DNA of 64,000 nt from JAWPMT01 sp965215825 (GCA_965215825.1 CBDCEM010000003.1:4774001-4838000); one strand, 5' to 3'; positions 1 through 9,593 are shown, numbered from the stretch's first letter. Numbers and translations are program-made. Notes: generated by a model not told the origin, from the sequence alone.

Positions 1-1567
1 GCATATTGTCGACATAATCAGTTCCAGCAACTTTGAACCCGGTATTCCACGTGCCCCCATGAGGGTAAGATCGGCTTCTGGAAACAGATTCCACGTAGCT
101 TGCTTTCTCAAATTCCTGCAATACCACATCCATTTTCCCATTCATTCCGCGCGGGAATCCAATGGTCATCACATTTTCAGTACTGAAACCTAAATCCTTG
201 TGGCGGATAAAGTTCATTTGGGCAGCCACAATGATGGTCGATACAATTAACAGATTTGCAATCACGAACTGACTAATCACAAGCCCTCTTCTAACCCACA
301 TGCGACCAGAGCCACTCTTTAAGGCAATAGTACTTCTAAGTGCATTGATCGGAGAATAACGAGCAAGGACCATCGCCGGGTAAAACCCAGCCAATAGGGT
401 TACAACCAAAGACAATAAAGAGGCAAAGATCACCGTCGTGATGTCATATTCAATATGAAAACTTTCATTAATCAAAAACTCGTTCATTTTGTTCATGAAA
501 AACTGACCAATTGTGAAGCCTAATAAAACAGCCATGATCACTACCATGAGTGTTTCTCCCAGGAACTGAATGATCAGATCGGATCGCAAAGAACCCAGTG
601 TTTTCCGAATCCCAATTTCCTTGGCGCGATTGACGGCTTGCGCAGTGGCCAGATTGATGAAATTGAGGATGCTGGCAATCAAGGTGATACTACCCAAAAG
701 CACAAAACCAATCAGGATTTCCACAGGTGCCACATAATTCACTGCATCACCATATCGATTGTCCATATGTACTTCGCTAAGCGGCTGAAGGTAATATGTG
801 TTGCGCTCGGCAGCTTTTTCACTCAGATTTGTATTGGCCAACGCGTTGATTTGGGCTTCTACTTCCGTAACTCGTGATGGCTCGATCGATACATAACATG
901 TCCCCGCCCAGTAAGATCCCCAGTTTTTCACGAAATCATTATACGCTGCTTCACGGGTTCCATAAGAGACTAGCATATCGAATGGAGCTGAAGTGTTTGT
1001 TGGCGTATTATCCAGTATTCCCACGACATCCAACTTCACTTTCTCCGAAATCGTAATGGTTCGCCCTAATGGCTCCTGATCTCCAAAGAATTTTTTAGCA
1101 AGTCGTGCTGTAAGAAAAACTTTATTGGGCTCATCCAACGCATCAGCTCCTGCCCCTCGTAGAATTGGAAAGTCAAGTAATGACAGGAATTGCTTATCAG
1201 CGTAAATAATGTAATCCTGTTCAAAAGTTTTGTATTGACCATTGAGTTCAAATTCAACATTTTCTCCTACAGGTCCTAGTATAGGAATGGCCTTTATGCT
1301 CGCTAATTCCTGTGATATGGCATGGGGCATAGGATTAGGCAATACACCATCATAATCCATACCATTGTCTCCTGCATAATGCTCAACCACCCTGAACAAT
1401 TGGTCTGCATTTGGATGCCACGAATCAAAAGTGAGTTCGTGTTTGAGAATGCTGTAAACAACCAGGCAACAGGAGATACCAATAGAAAGTCCTACGATGT
1501 TAACAAACAGATAGAATCGGTTTTTTCTAAAGTTGCGGAATGCGGTAGTTAAATAATTGCGTAACAT
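1..1567 (-). CDS. FtsX/MacB-type ABC transporter permease (C-terminus cut by window edge)
   Basis: The minus strand is open from an ATG at 1567 to the left edge, giving about 522 residues, so the C-terminus is missing. The start MLRNYLTTAFRNFRKNR is the basic leader usual for Bacteroidota FtsX-like permeases. It is followed by a first membrane helix (about 18-40), a large extracytoplasmic MacB-type domain (about 50-270), and an FtsX core with three helices (about 275-395) containing the conserved cytoplasmic stretch RAKEIGIRKTLGS. A further helix of the second half (near 430) begins before the cut. Such proteins are mechanotransmission permeases paired with a MacB-like ATPase rather than classical importers. 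The gene is divergent from a sigma54 response regulator and kinase, a neighbourhood common for these permeases, so control by that pair is a reasonable inference. The substrate is unknown. Confidence 0.93.
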   Translation of the reverse strand, partial: MLRNYLTTAFRNFRKNRFYLFVNIVGLSIGISCCLVVYSILKHELTFDSWHPNADQLFRVVEHYAGDNGMDYDGVLPNPMPHAISQELASIKAIPILGPVGENVEFELNGQYKTFEQDYIIYADKQFLSLLDFPILRGAGADALDEPNKVFLTARLAKKFFGDQEPLGRTITISEKVKLDVVGILDNTPTNTSAPFDMLVSYGTREAAYNDFVKNWGSYWAGTCYVSIEPSRVTEVEAQINALANTNLSEKAAERNTYYLQPLSEVHMDNRYGDAVNYVAPVEILIGFVLLGSITLIASILNFINLATAQAVNRAKEIGIRKTLGSLRSDLIIQFLGETLMVVIMAVLLGFTIGQFFMNKMNEFLINESFHIEYDITTVIFASLLSLVVTLLAGFYPAMVLARYSPINALRSTIALKSGSGRMWVRRGLVISQFVIANLLIVSTIIVAAQMNFIRHKDLGFSTENVMTIGFPRGMNGKMDVVLQEFEKASYVESVSRSRSYPHGGTWNTGFKVAGTDYVDNM

Positions 1568-1733
1568 GACTCCAAATTTTGTTGTCAATCAATTGGCACG
1601 GATAATGCCATATACTTAACATGCTGAAAATCTGATAGTTATACTTTATGCCAGCGAAAAGAACTGTTCCTATATGAAACAATTATTTGTTTTATTATGA
1701 AACACTTACTACCATTGAAACAAATAATAAGGA

Positions 1734-3098
1734 TTGAAAAAGAAAGGCCATATACTGATCGTCGATGATGATCATGATGTTCTGTTCACAGCAAAGACCA
1801 TCTTGAAACGAGAGTTTGAGAAGGTGACTACCGAAAGCTCACCTAATCGATTGGAAACACTGTTACATAAAGAAGAGATAGATCTGGTGATTCTGGACAT
1901 GAACTTCAAGGCTGGCGTAACCTCTGGGAATGAGGGGCTATTTTGGCTTAAAAGAATCCATGAACTGGATCCTGAGATTCATGTCATTTTAAACACGGCA
2001 TACGGAGATATCGACCTTGCAGTAGAATCCATGAAACAGGGAGCCGTGGATTTTTTAATCAAACCCTGGGAAAAAGAAAAATTGCTTGCCACTATTCAGA
2101 ATGTATTCAATTTGAGGCAATCAAAGAAGAAGATTAAAAAATTGGAAGGTCGTGAAACCGCCCTGACTCAGGACATAGAATCCGCTTATTCCGACTTAAT
2201 CTTTGGGTCAGCAAGCATGAAAAAGATCATGCAAATCGTGGAAAAAGTGGCGGTAACAGATGCTTCAGTATTGATCATGGGGGAAAACGGCACCGGAAAG
2301 GAAGTCATGGCTCGTACCATTCATCGAATGTCTCCAAGGAATAAGGAGTCGATGATCAAAGTGGATTTGGGTGCACTTCCGGAGACGCTATTCGAGTCGG
2401 AGCTATTCGGGCATGTAAGAGGAGCCTTCACCGATGCTAAAGAAGATCGACAAGGTCGTTTCGAGATCGCAGATGGAGGCACACTTTTCCTGGACGAGAT
2501 TGGCAACATTAGCCCATCGATGCAGGTGAAATTGCTCACCGTATTGCAAAACAAAACTGTGAATCGTGTTGGGTCCAGCAAGCTCCTTCCTTTTGATGTT
2601 CGTATTGTCAGTGCCACTAACCAACCTTTGATGGAGATGGTTGCTGACGGAAGTTTTCGATTGGATTTACTCTATCGCATCAACACTGTTGAAATTGAAT
2701 TGCCACCACTTCGCGAACGTAAAGAAGACATCCCCTTGTTGGTCGATCATTATTTAGGGGTTTATGCCTCCAAGTATCAAAAACCAGGTATACGTATCGA
2801 TTCATCGGCGATGAAACAACTGAATGCTTATCCGTGGCCTGGAAACATTCGGGAGTTACAACATGCCGTTGAGCGGGCAGTGATCATGAGTGGAGAAAGG
2901 ACTTTGAAATCCTCAGACTTTCTGATGCCCAAGGTCAATCACACACCAAGTATCAATTCTTTGAAAGTCGAAGATGTAGAAAAAGAAGCCATTCGTAAGG
3001 CCATTGAACGCTTTGAAGGCAACTTGAGTAAAGCCTCAGAGGAACTCGGGATTGGCCGCACCACCTTATACCGGAAAATGAAAAAGTATGGTCTTTGA
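1734..3098 (+). CDS. NtrC-family sigma54-dependent response regulator
   Basis: The 454-residue protein has three modules. The receiver domain (about 1-120) has acidic pocket Asp11/Asp12 and phospho-acceptor Asp55 in LVILDMNF. An AAA+ sigma54-interaction domain (about 165-395) has Walker A GENGTGKE near 183 and Walker B GGTLFLDEIGN near 248. A Fis-type helix-turn-helix lies at the C-terminus. The sigma54-contact loop reads GAFTDA (near 230) rather than the textbook GAFTGA. The start is TTG at 1734: an in-frame TAA lies at 1728 and no ATG precedes the receiver fold. It is followed by its probable cognate kinase about 100 bp downstream and is divergent from the FtsX permease. Phosphorylation should license activation of sigma54 promoters; targets are not visible here. 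Confidence 0.93.
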   Translation: MKKKGHILIVDDDHDVLFTAKTILKREFEKVTTESSPNRLETLLHKEEIDLVILDMNFKAGVTSGNEGLFWLKRIHELDPEIHVILNTAYGDIDLAVESMKQGAVDFLIKPWEKEKLLATIQNVFNLRQSKKKIKKLEGRETALTQDIESAYSDLIFGSASMKKIMQIVEKVAVTDASVLIMGENGTGKEVMARTIHRMSPRNKESMIKVDLGALPETLFESELFGHVRGAFTDAKEDRQGRFEIADGGTLFLDEIGNISPSMQVKLLTVLQNKTVNRVGSSKLLPFDVRIVSATNQPLMEMVADGSFRLDLLYRINTVEIELPPLRERKEDIPLLVDHYLGVYASKYQKPGIRIDSSAMKQLNAYPWPGNIRELQHAVERAVIMSGERTLKSSDFLMPKVNHTPSINSLKVEDVEKEAIRKAIERFEGNLSKASEELGIGRTTLYRKMKKYGL

Positions 3099-3204
3099 AT
3101 GTAGCCTACACAGGGTTTCAGTAGAATTAAAGAGATTTTATATGTTGGTAAAGGAGGGTAAATTGAATGAATAATAGCAGTCCACCTGGATAACTTTCCG
3201 ATTC

Positions 3205-4569
3205 ATGAACGATCAGGGCTTTTTCGTATTTAGGGTAAAAGTTATTATCCGAATCCTTGCTGTAATTGCACTTGGTTCAACGGCCTTTTATGTAGGTGTC
3301 TATACCCCCTTTTCTCTGATGGTATTTTGGCTGACACTATTTGCCATTATGGTATTAATAGACCTCATCCGCTATGTAGAGAAATCCAATCGCGATTTGG
3401 GAAACTTTCTTTTAGCAATTAAGCAGAACGATTTTTCCAATGTGTATCCGGAACATAATCAGCAGTCCAGGTCTTTATTTCATGCCTTCAACATAATCAC
3501 AAGGGAATTCACAAAACTACGAAGTGAAAAAGAGTCCAATTTTCACTTCTTCAAAACACTAGTGGAGTACAGCGGGGTTCCTTTACTTTCTTACGACTTA
3601 GCGGATGAGCGTATCCACTTGATGAACGAATCGGCAAAAGAACTATTTCGCATTCCCTATTCAACTCGACTTGATTCAATTGGACGTGCAAGTACGTTGT
3701 TGTTGCAAAAAATTCGAGAACTCGGCAGTGATGAACGAATCTTGATAAAAACTGAGATTGGTGATGAGTTATTTCACCTGTCGGTTTTATCGAAGGTGCT
3801 CATTTTGCAGGAACGCAGGTACAAAGTACTGGCGTTTCACAATATCAATACGGAGTTGGATCAACAGGAAATCGAATCCTGGCAAAAGCTAATCAGGGTA
3901 TTGACGCACGAAATTAAAAATAGTGTGATCCCCATTTCTACACTAACAGAGGTAGCCTACCAAATGCTGGAAAACAATGACGGTTCGGAGCGACCTATTA
4001 TGGAACTGGATGAGGAGGAAGAATCTGACCTGAGGATGAGCCTATTTACAATCGGAAAACGCAGTAAATCCCTGGTGAAGTTTGTGAACTCCTATGGGGA
4101 TCTGGCCAAAGTTCCCAAGCCCAAGATTGAGGAAGTGGACCTTACGGAGTTGGTCAGTCAGATTTTGGAATTGGAAGCAGCGGACTTCAAAAAAGCCAAC
4201 ATCAAACTAAGAAAACGTCTGCCTAATAGGGAGGTGATACAAAAAATAGATCCGGGAATGATCGAACAGGTTCTTATCAACCTGATCAAAAATGGAATTG
4301 AAGCGCTGGAAGGTACAGAAGAGGCCGAAATCCAGGTCTGGTTGGATGAAAAAACCGACGTGGCTACCATTCGAATCATTGATAATGGCCCTGGAATGGA
4401 CAAGGAGTTATTGAATAACATTTTTGTACCATTTTATACCACCAAGGAAACGGGTTCCGGCATAGGACTCCCGCTATCTCGCCAGATCATGCGAGCTCAC
4501 AAAGGGAGTATCAAGGTACATTCGAATCCTGGAGAAGGAACAAGTTTTGAGTTACACTTTAGGTTTTGA
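3205..4569 (+). CDS. Membrane sensor histidine kinase
   Basis: The 454-residue protein starts with two hydrophobic helices (about 8-25 and 32-52) joined by a very short loop, so it lacks a large external sensor. A PAS-like region (about 110-220) follows, then an H-box LTHEIKNSVIPIS with the phospho-acceptor His near 235. The HATPase domain shows the N-box LINLIKNGIEAL near 357, the G1 box DNGPGMD near 393, the F-box PFYTTKETGSGIGLPLS and a final G2 box. It should autophosphorylate and pass phosphate to the NtrC-type regulator just upstream. The intergenic gap is about 100 bp, so co-transcription is likely but not certain. The near absence of a periplasmic loop suggests an intramembrane or cytoplasmic signal. 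Confidence 0.93.
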   Translation: MNDQGFFVFRVKVIIRILAVIALGSTAFYVGVYTPFSLMVFWLTLFAIMVLIDLIRYVEKSNRDLGNFLLAIKQNDFSNVYPEHNQQSRSLFHAFNIITREFTKLRSEKESNFHFFKTLVEYSGVPLLSYDLADERIHLMNESAKELFRIPYSTRLDSIGRASTLLLQKIRELGSDERILIKTEIGDELFHLSVLSKVLILQERRYKVLAFHNINTELDQQEIESWQKLIRVLTHEIKNSVIPISTLTEVAYQMLENNDGSERPIMELDEEEESDLRMSLFTIGKRSKSLVKFVNSYGDLAKVPKPKIEEVDLTELVSQILELEAADFKKANIKLRKRLPNREVIQKIDPGMIEQVLINLIKNGIEALEGTEEAEIQVWLDEKTDVATIRIIDNGPGMDKELLNNIFVPFYTTKETGSGIGLPLSRQIMRAHKGSIKVHSNPGEGTSFELHFRF

Positions 4570-4619
4570 GATACATCTATGTCTAAACCTATCAACGTTA
4601 AACCTGGAAATTAAACAAT

Positions 4620-5081
4620 ATGTCTAAAGTCCATAATTTTAAGAATCTAATTCCTTCTGCTTCAAAATGGATTCTGGAACAAGAGCATTATATATTAGAA
4701 AATGGCCAAGCGTTAAGTGAAGATCAGAAAATAGACGGTCATCTTGTTGGCGTTACTGATCCATCAAAACTAAGAGTTATGGAATTCGTGAATATGCCTT
4801 ACCCGGAGGAATTAGAATTACAATGGGCAGCGGAAGCAATTGGACTTGTTACCAGTCAATCAAGGGGGACCTCCTACAGATATGGCATTGCGGTACGTAG
4901 AGGTTGGGTCGATTCAAGGTCATTGCTAATACACGAAATGACCCATACAGCTCAATATGAGAGATTAGGAGGAATTGAAAATTTTCTAAGCCGATACATC
5001 CATGAGTGCGACACAGTAGGGTATTTAAACAGCCCTTTAGAAAAAGAAGCTCGAAGAATGGAAAAGAAACTTTGTGGCTAG
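4620..5081 (+). CDS. Small zincin-like protein with HEMTH motif
   Basis: The 153-residue protein has no signal peptide or membrane segment. The only recognisable element is LLIHEMTHTAQYERLGG, an HExxH zinc-protease motif with His near 105, followed by a Glu in IHECDTVGY that could be a third ligand. The length and spacing recall the short HELxH proteins related to DUF4157, but I do not recognise a specific family. It lies about 50 bp after the histidine kinase on the same strand, so it may be the last gene of that transcription unit. Proteolytic activity is an inference from the motif alone; the substrate is unknown. Confidence 0.7.
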   Translation: MSKVHNFKNLIPSASKWILEQEHYILENGQALSEDQKIDGHLVGVTDPSKLRVMEFVNMPYPEELELQWAAEAIGLVTSQSRGTSYRYGIAVRRGWVDSRSLLIHEMTHTAQYERLGGIENFLSRYIHECDTVGYLNSPLEKEARRMEKKLCG

Positions 5082-5117
5082 AGGTTGTGAAAGTGATTTC
5101 TTGGAATGATCAATTGG

Positions 5118-5855
5118 CTATTGCTCTACAACTAACTCTCCGTAATTGATGGTTTCTAGCCAAGAACTCCTGGCGGAATTATAACTCCAGGCAAGGCCAC
5201 TTTCACGGCCTTTTATGAAACCTTCTTCATTGTTTATATTATCATTATCTGATAATTCAATATTGAATGGAATTGATCCTTCATCAAAATCAAATACTCC
5301 CAATTCCTTGTCAAAGCGAGCTTCTAATAGGAATCCTCCTTCAAAATCTGTTCTACCAAAGGAAACATTCACAGCTTTACTATCTGGTATATTTACCATT
5401 TTCTCCAGTCGGTTATATGACGAACTGTAATTGACAAAATAGATCGAATCTTCTTTGGACAATTCCCCTTGCGCCATTCTTATGTTATTCGTGAAGAAAA
5501 ATTCAACATTGTCGTTTTCCCAATACTGAGACTGCAAACTTGACTCTATCCTCCCTTCAATATCATCTGTCACTTTGACCAAAAAAAATAGGTCTTCATC
5601 ATGCATCAAAACACGGAATTCAGCAGAGAGGTCTTGCTTTCCATCCCAATTGATTTCACCTACGAGACTGCCATCAATTGGGTAATAGGGTAACTCCTTC
5701 CAACATTCGTCTACTTTTCCATCGACAGTTGGCCTGCAGTTTGAAATCGCAACCAAAGCCTGCTTTTCCTCTTTTCCGGAACAGCCGGAAATCAGAAGCA
5801 CAAGACCGCAAAAAATCACCCTAATGCGAGACATCAATTCAATCAAACGATTCAT
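5118..5855 (-). CDS. Lipoprotein with CBM9-like sugar-binding domain
   Basis: The 245-residue protein begins with a lipoprotein signal ending in LLISGC (lipidated Cys25), so it should be anchored in a membrane facing the periplasm or outside. The rest resembles the family-9 carbohydrate-binding fold used by extracellular enzymes: an opening repeat of the type PTVDGKVDECWKELPYYPID, then LMHDEDLFFLVKVTDD and ENDNVEFFFTN. There is no catalytic domain. Its start overlaps the end of the upstream SGNH gene by 17 bp; an alternative ATG at 5834 would remove the overlap. Close coupling with the SGNH gene and the upstream UpxY-type antiterminator suggests a role in a surface polysaccharide. Confidence 0.8.
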   Translation of the reverse strand: MNRLIELMSRIRVIFCGLVLLISGCSGKEEKQALVAISNCRPTVDGKVDECWKELPYYPIDGSLVGEINWDGKQDLSAEFRVLMHDEDLFFLVKVTDDIEGRIESSLQSQYWENDNVEFFFTNNIRMAQGELSKEDSIYFVNYSSSYNRLEKMVNIPDSKAVNVSFGRTDFEGGFLLEARFDKELGVFDFDEGSIPFNIELSDNDNINNEEGFIKGRESGLAWSYNSARSSWLETINYGELVVEQ

Positions 5856-6915
5856 TGTATGAGAATTCCTGGGGTCGGTATTGAACAGGAATAAGAGATA
5901 CCAGTTCTTCGATAAACTTCTCCTTTATATGTATTTGGCCCAGGTTGTTGAAATGGTCATCATGTGGATAATACATCTCTTCCGTGAAATCAGTTTTTAA
6001 GGCAATGTGCTCAAATGAGTTAAGTAAAAGAGAATCCTTGATCCCATCCCTTCTATAGCGTAAGACCCTAAATTCGATGGAATCTCTACCCAACTCTTCT
6101 TCCAACTCCAGTGTCATTTCAACAGATTTTTTCATGGTGTAAAAACCTGTAATCGCATCATCAATAAAAGAAACCTGTCGTTTGTCGGCAAATCGAATAA
6201 ATGTGGCAATATCGTCCTGGTGAGTATGCTGATATTTCAAGGCCAGTTTCTTGATCACCCAACTGTTGTCCATCAAAAATACGAAGAAGGACCAGTCGTT
6301 CATCGTTTGGGCCCACTTCATCGTATGCTCCTTACTCTTTTCTGAAGTGAAGATATACTCCAATTGATAGCCTAAATAATCATCTCTCGCATACTCTTTC
6401 TTAGCGTATGGAAATACATTCTCTAGTATAACCAGATCAGGTTCAAATGCCAGTACATCTTCCTCAATTGTCTTAAAAGTATAATAGGACCTGCCTTCAC
6501 CAGGCATACCAAAATTCATAATCTCCACATCGTATCCCCTATTTTGCAACTCTACTTCCGCCATATTGGGATAGTTGTAACAGGCCGTATCAATTATATG
6601 AAACACCCCAGTGAGGACGCAACTACCAACCATGGCGATCCTGTATGTTGCCGGGTCTTTTTTAGCCGACCAGTTGGAGTCTACATAACCATGTCTATTG
6701 AAGTTTACCGTGTCTTTGTCTAAATAGTGCGCACCTTCGGGGATAAATGTAAATCCAAGCTCTTTGTCATATTGATTTACAGAAGTGATGTATCCATATT
6801 GTGTGTGAACCCCCGACCGCAAATAGATTTCTGCACCGATAAACAAACCAATAAAAAGAGCCACAGAAATAATCACAATTTTCCTCAAGCTTATTCTGAG
6901 TTTCTTTTTCTTCAT
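5839..6915 (-). CDS. Membrane-anchored SGNH/GDSL-like hydrolase
   Basis: The 358-residue protein has a very basic N-terminus (MKKKKLRISLRK) and one membrane helix (about 12-30), leaving a large periplasmic domain. SGNH features visible are the nucleophile block VGSCV (Ser98), the Gly block NFGMPGEGR near 140, and an acid-His pair in DDHFNN (Asp319/320, His321) near the C-terminus. Related proteins remove or transfer acyl groups on exopolysaccharides, but lipase-like members also exist. It sits between the NusG paralog and the CBM9-like lipoprotein, all minus strand with tiny gaps or overlaps, consistent with one operon. Polysaccharide O-acyl modification is inferred from context, not shown. 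Confidence 0.83.
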   Translation of the reverse strand: MKKKKLRISLRKIVIISVALFIGLFIGAEIYLRSGVHTQYGYITSVNQYDKELGFTFIPEGAHYLDKDTVNFNRHGYVDSNWSAKKDPATYRIAMVGSCVLTGVFHIIDTACYNYPNMAEVELQNRGYDVEIMNFGMPGEGRSYYTFKTIEEDVLAFEPDLVILENVFPYAKKEYARDDYLGYQLEYIFTSEKSKEHTMKWAQTMNDWSFFVFLMDNSWVIKKLALKYQHTHQDDIATFIRFADKRQVSFIDDAITGFYTMKKSVEMTLELEEELGRDSIEFRVLRYRRDGIKDSLLLNSFEHIALKTDFTEEMYYPHDDHFNNLGQIHIKEKFIEELVSLIPVQYRPQEFSYNESFD

Positions 6916-6962
6916 TTCCTTAAATATTCATTTCAATATTGCTACTACTTTTGGAGGACATC

Positions 6963-7496
6963 TCAGCTAGCCAGGTAATGACTTGCATTGGCTTTATCAG
7001 CTTCAAAAGGAGAAACATCTACAGACACAAATTGCTTAACTGTCACTAACTTCACTAAAAGCCGTTGAATACCATATTTTTCAATAATAATACCATGAAA
7101 CCCGCTAAAAGGCCCTTCGGCTATCATCACTTCCTCTCCACAATATTGTTGCTCGCTTGATATCTCTGGATGGCCTTTTTCCAACAACTTTATTATTGCA
7201 ATCTCATCCCCCGGAATCGTCACGGGTTTTGATTCGTTATTTGTAATGCCAAAACCATATACATGGTTAACACAAAGCATTTGCTCTTTCTCAAACGAGT
7301 AGATATTACAAAACACATAGCCCGGAAACATAGGCAAGAGCACTTGCTTCTCTTGATCAGACCAGCGTTTTATCACGCTCATGACCGGTACATAAACTTC
7401 TGTATCAATGTACTTCAAAGCGGATCCTACCTGCTTTTCATAGGTAGGTTTGACACGAAGTATATGCCACCTTCTTGGCTCATTGTGAAGGTTCAT
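6963..7496 (-). CDS. UpxY/RfaH-type transcription antitermination factor (NusG paralog)
   Basis: The 177-residue protein has an NGN domain (about 8-105) with WHILRVKPTYEKQVGSAL and LLPMFPGYVFCNI, followed by a KOW segment (about 118-150) containing GEEVMIAEGPFSGFHGIII. This is the architecture of specialised NusG paralogs such as UpxY and RfaH, which bind RNA polymerase on long surface-polysaccharide operons and suppress termination. The housekeeping nusG normally sits beside ribosomal protein genes, which are absent here. It is first in a minus-strand group with the SGNH and CBM9-like genes. The usual target, a long glycosyltransferase operon, is not downstream; only two genes follow in this orientation. 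A hairpin lies in its leader at 7527-7550. Confidence 0.9.
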   Translation of the reverse strand: MNLHNEPRRWHILRVKPTYEKQVGSALKYIDTEVYVPVMSVIKRWSDQEKQVLLPMFPGYVFCNIYSFEKEQMLCVNHVYGFGITNNESKPVTIPGDEIAIIKLLEKGHPEISSEQQYCGEEVMIAEGPFSGFHGIIIEKYGIQRLLVKLVTVKQFVSVDVSPFEADKANASHYLAS

Positions 7497-7850
7497 AAGT
7501 ATGGACTTGGAATGGCTTCGCCGAATGAAGTCCCAAAAATTCTGGGCTTCTGAAAGGAATATTGAAGCGGCGTATTTTGTCTGGCGTACTTAAACAGACT
7601 TTACGGTTAAAATCTGTTCTACAATGCTATGATAAGAAAATTATTCAAGAAAATGAAAGTACTATCTAATAATTGAAAATCATATAAATCATTATTCATA
7701 TTATAAATAATTGATTATCAATTTATTAGCAACCCAAATTCGTACTCTAATTTTATATCTTAAATAAATTAAATAAGTATATACAAATTTAAAAGAGTCA
7801 AATCGATTCGAGTCTGATTATGCTTGGATTTACACCTTGTTATGCAAATT
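7497..7850. other. AT-rich intergenic region with leader hairpin upstream of the UpxY-type gene
   Basis: This is about 350 bp of strongly AT-rich DNA between the glycosyltransferase end and the antiterminator start. I see no gene in it. Near its left end, positions 7527-7550 form an inverted repeat (GAAG-CCCA arms closing on TGGG-CTTC around an A/T loop), about 30 bp before the antiterminator start codon on the minus strand. In the transcript this would be a hairpin in the leader. It lacks a following T-run, so it is not an ordinary terminator. A CAAATTTA at 7784-7791 reads TAAATTTG on the minus strand and fits the Bacteroidota -7 box, but no matching TTTG lies at the right spacing, so no promoter is claimed. 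Confidence 0.4.
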
Positions 7851-9593
7851 TTATTCTACCATCATAATCTCCTTGGAAAAACCGCGCTTCGGTGACTTAA
7901 TTGATGGAACAGAAGATGCTTTTCTCGAACGTCCGAACACCAATATTGTAAGCAACAGATTCGCGCAAAATAATCCGCCAGGGAGCAAAATAAGCAAGTC
8001 ACTTAAATCCGTATAAGACTCTCGCATGAAGACATTAGAAATAAATAGAAATAAGCAAGCAAAAACAATAATGGACGCGTTGCTTCTCAATACAACAGAC
8101 CATTTCATTTTTTCTTCTTTTCCTTTTGGTGTAACAACCCAGGTCAGTTTCTCTCGATATTTCTTAGGAATAATAAGCCGATATAAAAACTTCCAGGTTG
8201 ACAAAAACATGACCCAGATGATGTAGCTATTGACTGCAAAAAATGAAAGGAAATAACTGGTTAATGGTGGTTTATTCTTTCTGGTTTCCTCAATTAAAGG
8301 TGCAAATTTCCTATTAAAACCTACCGCGGAAAGACAAGAGTTTGCAACTACCAAAGTCAATGAAAATAATGCAAACTCTGGAATCAATGGTGAAACCAAT
8401 ATGAGAAGAGGAATCATTGCCTGACTTGGGTAACACATACCGTGGAATAGAAAGGATGCTTTTTCGTAAAAGTTGATCTTATCCGAAAGAACTACCTGTT
8501 TAAAGTATTTGAACAATACCTGTAATCCACCGACGGCCCAACGATCCCACATCCCTTTCAGTGCAGCAAGTGAAGTCGGGACACCTTCTCCACTCAAGAC
8601 CCAGTGCGCTTTTCCGTAGCTTCCGTGCAAGTAAGATCTAATCGTCATAGAGAAATCCTCCGTAAGGATAAATTCTCCCCTGGAATCAGTTTCAAGAAAT
8701 GAACCCAGTTGAGCAAGTTCAGCTCTTTTGTAGATGGCATTGTGACCGTAGAAGATAGGCATCCCCCAATTTCCAATCTCGCCCAACACATATCGGAAGA
8801 TGGTCTGCTGCATGCCAACGGCTCTACTTAGGCTATTCACTTCCATGTTATTGGAAACTGTCATAAGCTGGAGGTAAGCCACATCCTCGTCGGCAGCAAA
8901 AGTTTTCACCAAATCCGTTAACGTATTGCTGCCAAAGGTAGAATCCGTATCTACATACATCACATACTCTACTTCCCAATCATTGGCAACAAAGCGCTCA
9001 TATGCCACGTCCAAATTCAAGGGTTTATAACCTTTCAATTCCGGGTCTCTGGAAATCCACTCAACGGACAAATTGCTCCCACGAAACAAATCCCCGAGTT
9101 GAGTAACATACAACTTCCATTCCGTCAGGTCTTCATGATCCTGACTGTTGTCCACCACAACAATTTTCCAATCCCCATCGTACTCCATAGCAATCAGGCT
9201 ATCCAGGGTCATTCTTGCCATTTCAAATGGCTCTTGATAGGTCGGCAGAATGATAGCTACCTTCGGGTAGTTCTCCAATTTGATAAGATCAGGATCTCTA
9301 TAATCTTGGTTATTGAAAAACAATCTAAGTACCATGACCAGAGAAACCGCCAATTGCAAGTAAAGCGGTATGGTCAATATCATCACAATACCATCTGAAA
9401 TGGAAATCACCTCCCAGGTCGATGCGAATTGCAAGACAATGGGAAGAAGAACCAACAGAAATAGCATTGGCCCGTAAAGGTGATGGTAAATCTTGGGCCT
9501 ACTGATTTTTCTGCTTTTGTGTGCTTTGATCAAATAGTAATAACACAAGGCCAACAAACCTGTTGCAACTAGCAATGTCTTAATTTCTTCCAT
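7851..9593 (-). CDS. Membrane family-2 glycosyltransferase (cellulose/hyaluronan synthase-like)
   Basis: The 580-residue protein has a short helix at the N-terminus, a second hydrophobic stretch (about 40-95), a GT-A catalytic domain (about 105-350), and a block of C-terminal membrane helices. Processive GT2 hallmarks are visible: nucleotide-binding KVAIILPTYQEPFEMARMTL, the DxD-like YVDTDSTFG, the TEDFSM acceptor-site acid near 309, and WDRWAVGG near 349, a variant of the Q/RxxRW motif. It should polymerise or transfer sugars at the inner membrane using a nucleotide sugar. No PilZ domain or partner subunit is seen. It lies upstream of the UpxY-type gene on the same strand but is separated by 350 bp of AT-rich DNA, so it is probably a separate unit. 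Confidence 0.9.
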   Translation of the reverse strand: MEEIKTLLVATGLLALCYYYLIKAHKSRKISRPKIYHHLYGPMLFLLVLLPIVLQFASTWEVISISDGIVMILTIPLYLQLAVSLVMVLRLFFNNQDYRDPDLIKLENYPKVAIILPTYQEPFEMARMTLDSLIAMEYDGDWKIVVVDNSQDHEDLTEWKLYVTQLGDLFRGSNLSVEWISRDPELKGYKPLNLDVAYERFVANDWEVEYVMYVDTDSTFGSNTLTDLVKTFAADEDVAYLQLMTVSNNMEVNSLSRAVGMQQTIFRYVLGEIGNWGMPIFYGHNAIYKRAELAQLGSFLETDSRGEFILTEDFSMTIRSYLHGSYGKAHWVLSGEGVPTSLAALKGMWDRWAVGGLQVLFKYFKQVVLSDKINFYEKASFLFHGMCYPSQAMIPLLILVSPLIPEFALFSLTLVVANSCLSAVGFNRKFAPLIEETRKNKPPLTSYFLSFFAVNSYIIWVMFLSTWKFLYRLIIPKKYREKLTWVVTPKGKEEKMKWSVVLRSNASIIVFACLFLFISNVFMRESYTDLSDLLILLPGGLFCANLLLTILVFGRSRKASSVPSIKSPKRGFSKEIMMVE

